A stretch of DNA of 54,823 nt from Pseudomonadota bacterium. Lineage in GTDB: Bacteria; Pseudomonadota; Gammaproteobacteria; Steroidobacterales; Steroidobacteraceae. Positions 52,782 to 54,823 of the stretch are shown here, in pieces (positions within the stretch are counted from its first letter, which is position 1; each line of letters starts with the position of its first letter). The notes below the pieces were generated by a model that made no database searches, was not told where the DNA came from, and saw nothing but the letters and a program-made list of their open reading frames with translations. Position numbers and translations under genes: made by a program. Location of the stretch: contig JAJZLX010000376.1 in assembly GCA_021850555.1 (NCBI GenBank), forward strand, positions 1 to 54,823, in the 5' to 3' direction.

Positions 52782-54823
52782 CTAAAAATTCTGGCCGAAC
52801 TCCACCCCGAAGGTGCGCGGCTGCGCCGGCAGGATATACACCTGGCTGTCGGTGCTCGGATTGCTCTCCGTGAAGCGCGAGTACTCCGCCAGGCGGTTCA
52901 TCAGGTTCGAGATGAACAGGTCCACGTGCATGCCGTTGCCGGCATTGGCGCCGATCTTCAAGTTGAACAGCGCATAGGCGGGCAGGTTGCCGTAGACGGC
53001 ATTCTGGGTCAGGAGCAGCGCGGAGGATGTCTCATCCTGATACATGCCCGCGAGCTGCACGTAGGGCTTCCAGTCCCCGATCATCGGCAGGCTGTACCGC
53101 GCCACGATATTGCCCTTGAACTTCGGCGCGACCGGCAGGTTGGTTCCCGCGGGCACCTGCACCGGCGGCAGGGGCGTGCACTGAGGAGTCCCCGGAATGC
53201 AGCCGTAGTAATTGGAGGTCAGCACGGGGTCTGTGAACGAGAAATTGGTGCTCAGATACAGGTTGCGCATCGGCGCCCACTCCACGTCGCTCTCCACGCC
53301 CCTGATGCGTGCGTTACCGCCGTTGGCGATGATCGTGACACTATTGGGCCCGAGGAAGGAGAACTGGAAGTTCTTCCACTCTTCCCAGAATAATGCGCCG
53401 TCCCATCGCACTGTGTTGTGGAACCACTGCGTCTTCCAGCCCACCTCGTAGTTCGTCAGGAAATCCGCCTGGTAGGGCTCGGGATTGGGCCTCTGACCCG
53501 GGCTGACGATCTGGGCGATACGGTTGACGCCACCCGGCCGGAAGCCCTTCGAGTACGTCGCATAGACCATCTTGTTCGGAGTGATCTGGTAGGTCAGGTT
53601 GACCCTGGGGACGTGTCCGCTGCCGGTGGTATCGGCATTGAGGTCCGTGCAGGGGGAATACCTCACTATGGCCGGCTCGAAACACGTCGCGGTTCCTTCG
53701 CTCGCGGAGAAGTTCTCATTGAAGCCGTAGAAGCCGAGCAGCGAGTTGTTGTAATGGTAGAACCGCATGCCGCCGGTGAGGTGCCACTGCTTCGTGATGT
53801 CCCAGGTGGCCTGCGCGTAAACGGCGCGATTGCGGTCGACGCGCTGCTCGTCGGTCAGCCAGATGGCGTTCGGAAAGCCGGGAATCGACAGGTTGGTGCT
53901 GGGCCCCCCGAGGTAGCCGAAGCCATCGGGGTTGCCGCCGTAGACGCTGGTCCAGCCGAACCCCGGCATGGTGTAGAGCTGCCAGATGTTGTGCATCTGG
54001 CGCCCCAGGTAGACTCCGACCGTCGCATGGACCGGCTCATCGAGCGGCGTGGTGACACGCAGCTCCTGGCTCCACATCTCGAAGTCGCCCGCGCCGATCA
54101 CGAACTGCTGCGGCATGATCGGCGTGCCGGCGTTGCCGACGTAATACGCGCCGGAGCCGTTCATCTTGTCATAGAACTCCGAGTAGTCGCTGTAATCGGC
54201 GATCGAATGCTGATTGCGCTTCAGGTAACCGCCGGTATAGACGACGTCGAAATTGTGAATCTTGCCCTCGATGGTGAGCGCGGTCTGCGTCCAGGTGTCG
54301 TGCGAGCTCTCCGGCCCGAAGTGCGCGAGCTTCAGATACCCCATCGCCGGGTCGTAGCCGAAGAATCCGTGCGTGCTGACCGACTGGCCCTGGAAGGTGG
54401 GCGTGACCGTCCACTGATCTCCCCAGGGATCCTGGAACCCGAAGCGCAGCTCCACCCGGCCGCCGTAGGTATCCACCGTGTTGTAGTTGTTCCCCTGCCA
54501 CGGCGCATTGGTGATGGCGCCCTTGCCGACCGATGACACCGGGGCACACTGGCCGCTGCCCGCCTTGTAGCTGCTGGTGCTGTAGTAGCCCGGGTTCGTC
54601 TGGATCGCCCAGCTCGGGAAGGAGCGTACGCCATTGAAGATGCAGCCGTTGGCGTCTGTGCCGCCCACATTGCTGATGAAGCCGCCGTCGTGCACGTCCC
54701 AGGCGACGAGGCGGATTGCCGCCTCCTGCCACAGCGGGATATTGAGATAGCCCTGGAAGACGTGGCCCGGGCCGCCGTTCTGGATGATGTTTTCCTGCAG
54801 GTCATAGCCGCCGGCGAACTTGC
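52782..54823 (-). CDS. TonB-dependent receptor, C-terminal part (runs off window)
   Basis: About 680 residues of an outer-membrane receptor; the signal, TonB box and plug lie beyond the right edge. The visible part is barrel: WQEAAIRLVAWDVHDGGFI, ELRVTTPLDEPVHATVGVYLGR, YATYSKGFRPGGVNRI (a common receptor motif), and a final strand ending FGVEFGQNF. It belongs to the FepA/FhuA-like barrel group rather than the Caulobacter type of the receptor at 44556, so it is not a recent copy. Ligand unknown. Its promoter is outside the window. Confidence 0.88.
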   Translation of the reverse strand, partial: KFAGGYDLQENIIQNGGPGHVFQGYLNIPLWQEAAIRLVAWDVHDGGFISNVGGTDANGCIFNGVRSFPSWAIQTNPGYYSTSSYKAGSGQCAPVSSVGKGAITNAPWQGNNYNTVDTYGGRVELRFGFQDPWGDQWTVTPTFQGQSVSTHGFFGYDPAMGYLKLAHFGPESSHDTWTQTALTIEGKIHNFDVVYTGGYLKRNQHSIADYSDYSEFYDKMNGSGAYYVGNAGTPIMPQQFVIGAGDFEMWSQELRVTTPLDEPVHATVGVYLGRQMHNIWQLYTMPGFGWTSVYGGNPDGFGYLGGPSTNLSIPGFPNAIWLTDEQRVDRNRAVYAQATWDITKQWHLTGGMRFYHYNNSLLGFYGFNENFSASEGTATCFEPAIVRYSPCTDLNADTTGSGHVPRVNLTYQITPNKMVYATYSKGFRPGGVNRIAQIVSPGQRPNPEPYQADFLTNYEVGWKTQWFHNTVRWDGALFWEEWKNFQFSFLGPNSVTIIANGGNARIRGVESDVEWAPMRNLYLSTNFSFTDPVLTSNYYGCIPGTPQCTPLPPVQVPAGTNLPVAPKFKGNIVARYSLPMIGDWKPYVQLAGMYQDETSSALLLTQNAVYGNLPAYALFNLKIGANAGNGMHVDLFISNLMNRLAEYSRFTESNPSTDSQVYILPAQPRTFGVEFGQNF

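Noticed and set aside
1..54823. CRISPR array, tRNA/rRNA genes, transposase or integrase
   Set aside because: No regularly spaced repeats, no tRNA-like cloverleaf noticed by eye, and no transposase or integrase motif in any frame. A tRNAscan/Infernal run would be needed to exclude small RNAs.

Overview
The window is a GC-rich, densely coded stretch with no RNA genes and no insertion sequence that I could see. TonB-dependent receptors, a LacI-controlled xylan pathway, a GH67 alpha-glucuronidase and a SapC / cupin / flavin-halogenase operon suggest a plant-polymer-degrading gammaproteobacterium of the Xanthomonadales/Nevskiales/Steroidobacter type. That placement is an inference from gene content, not from a marker gene.

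Left part (1 to about 17.7 kb), mostly central metabolism and stress. It holds the 3' end of an RND efflux pump with a coupled TolC/CzcC-like outer membrane protein, a divergent pair of small CBS-domain proteins, a sugar-phosphate nucleotidyltransferase, and a leftward chain of GltD-like NADPH oxidoreductase, pyruvate:ferredoxin oxidoreductase (nifJ), polX/PHP and a small membrane protein. An OsmC-like protein, PEP synthase, a HAD phosphatase and a Tat-exported multicopper oxidase follow.

Middle part (about 17.7 to 40 kb), a glucuronoxylan/hemicellulose locus. It holds a XylE-type symporter, a LacI regulator, a KirBac-type channel, GH67 alpha-glucuronidase, and a leftward operon of (unknown 633-aa secreted enzyme) - SGNH hydrolase - hexuronate MFS transporter - ManD mannonate dehydratase. 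GH3 beta-xylosidase/glucosidase, a cupin, an aldose epimerase with GH27, a strongly shortened paralogue of the unknown enzyme, and xylB-xylA complete it. Xylose would enter by XylE and go through XylA/XylB. Glucuronate released by GH67 would enter by the ExuT-like carrier and pass through ManD. No endoxylanase, uronate isomerase, fructuronate reductase or KDG kinase is in the window.

Right part (40 to 54.8 kb), a surface/modification block. A leftward operon runs TonB-dependent receptor, flavin halogenase, SapC, cupin_8, cupin_8. Divergent from it is a second flavin halogenase. A TPR/O-GlcNAc-transferase-like protein and a second, incomplete TonB-dependent receptor follow.

The thread that ties the middle and right parts together is a repeated 16-bp CG-centred palindrome, roughly ATGRTANC|GNTAYCAT. 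I found ten good copies between 15.2 and 52.6 kb, almost all just upstream of a gene start, and none in the first 15 kb. They put the xylan catabolic genes, the halogenases, the receptor operon and the OGT-like gene in one apparent LacI-family regulon. Two further CG-centred palindromes of different sequence lie in the receptor/halogenase intergenic region. Start codons, operon limits and all functions are read from sequence and remembered family features only.
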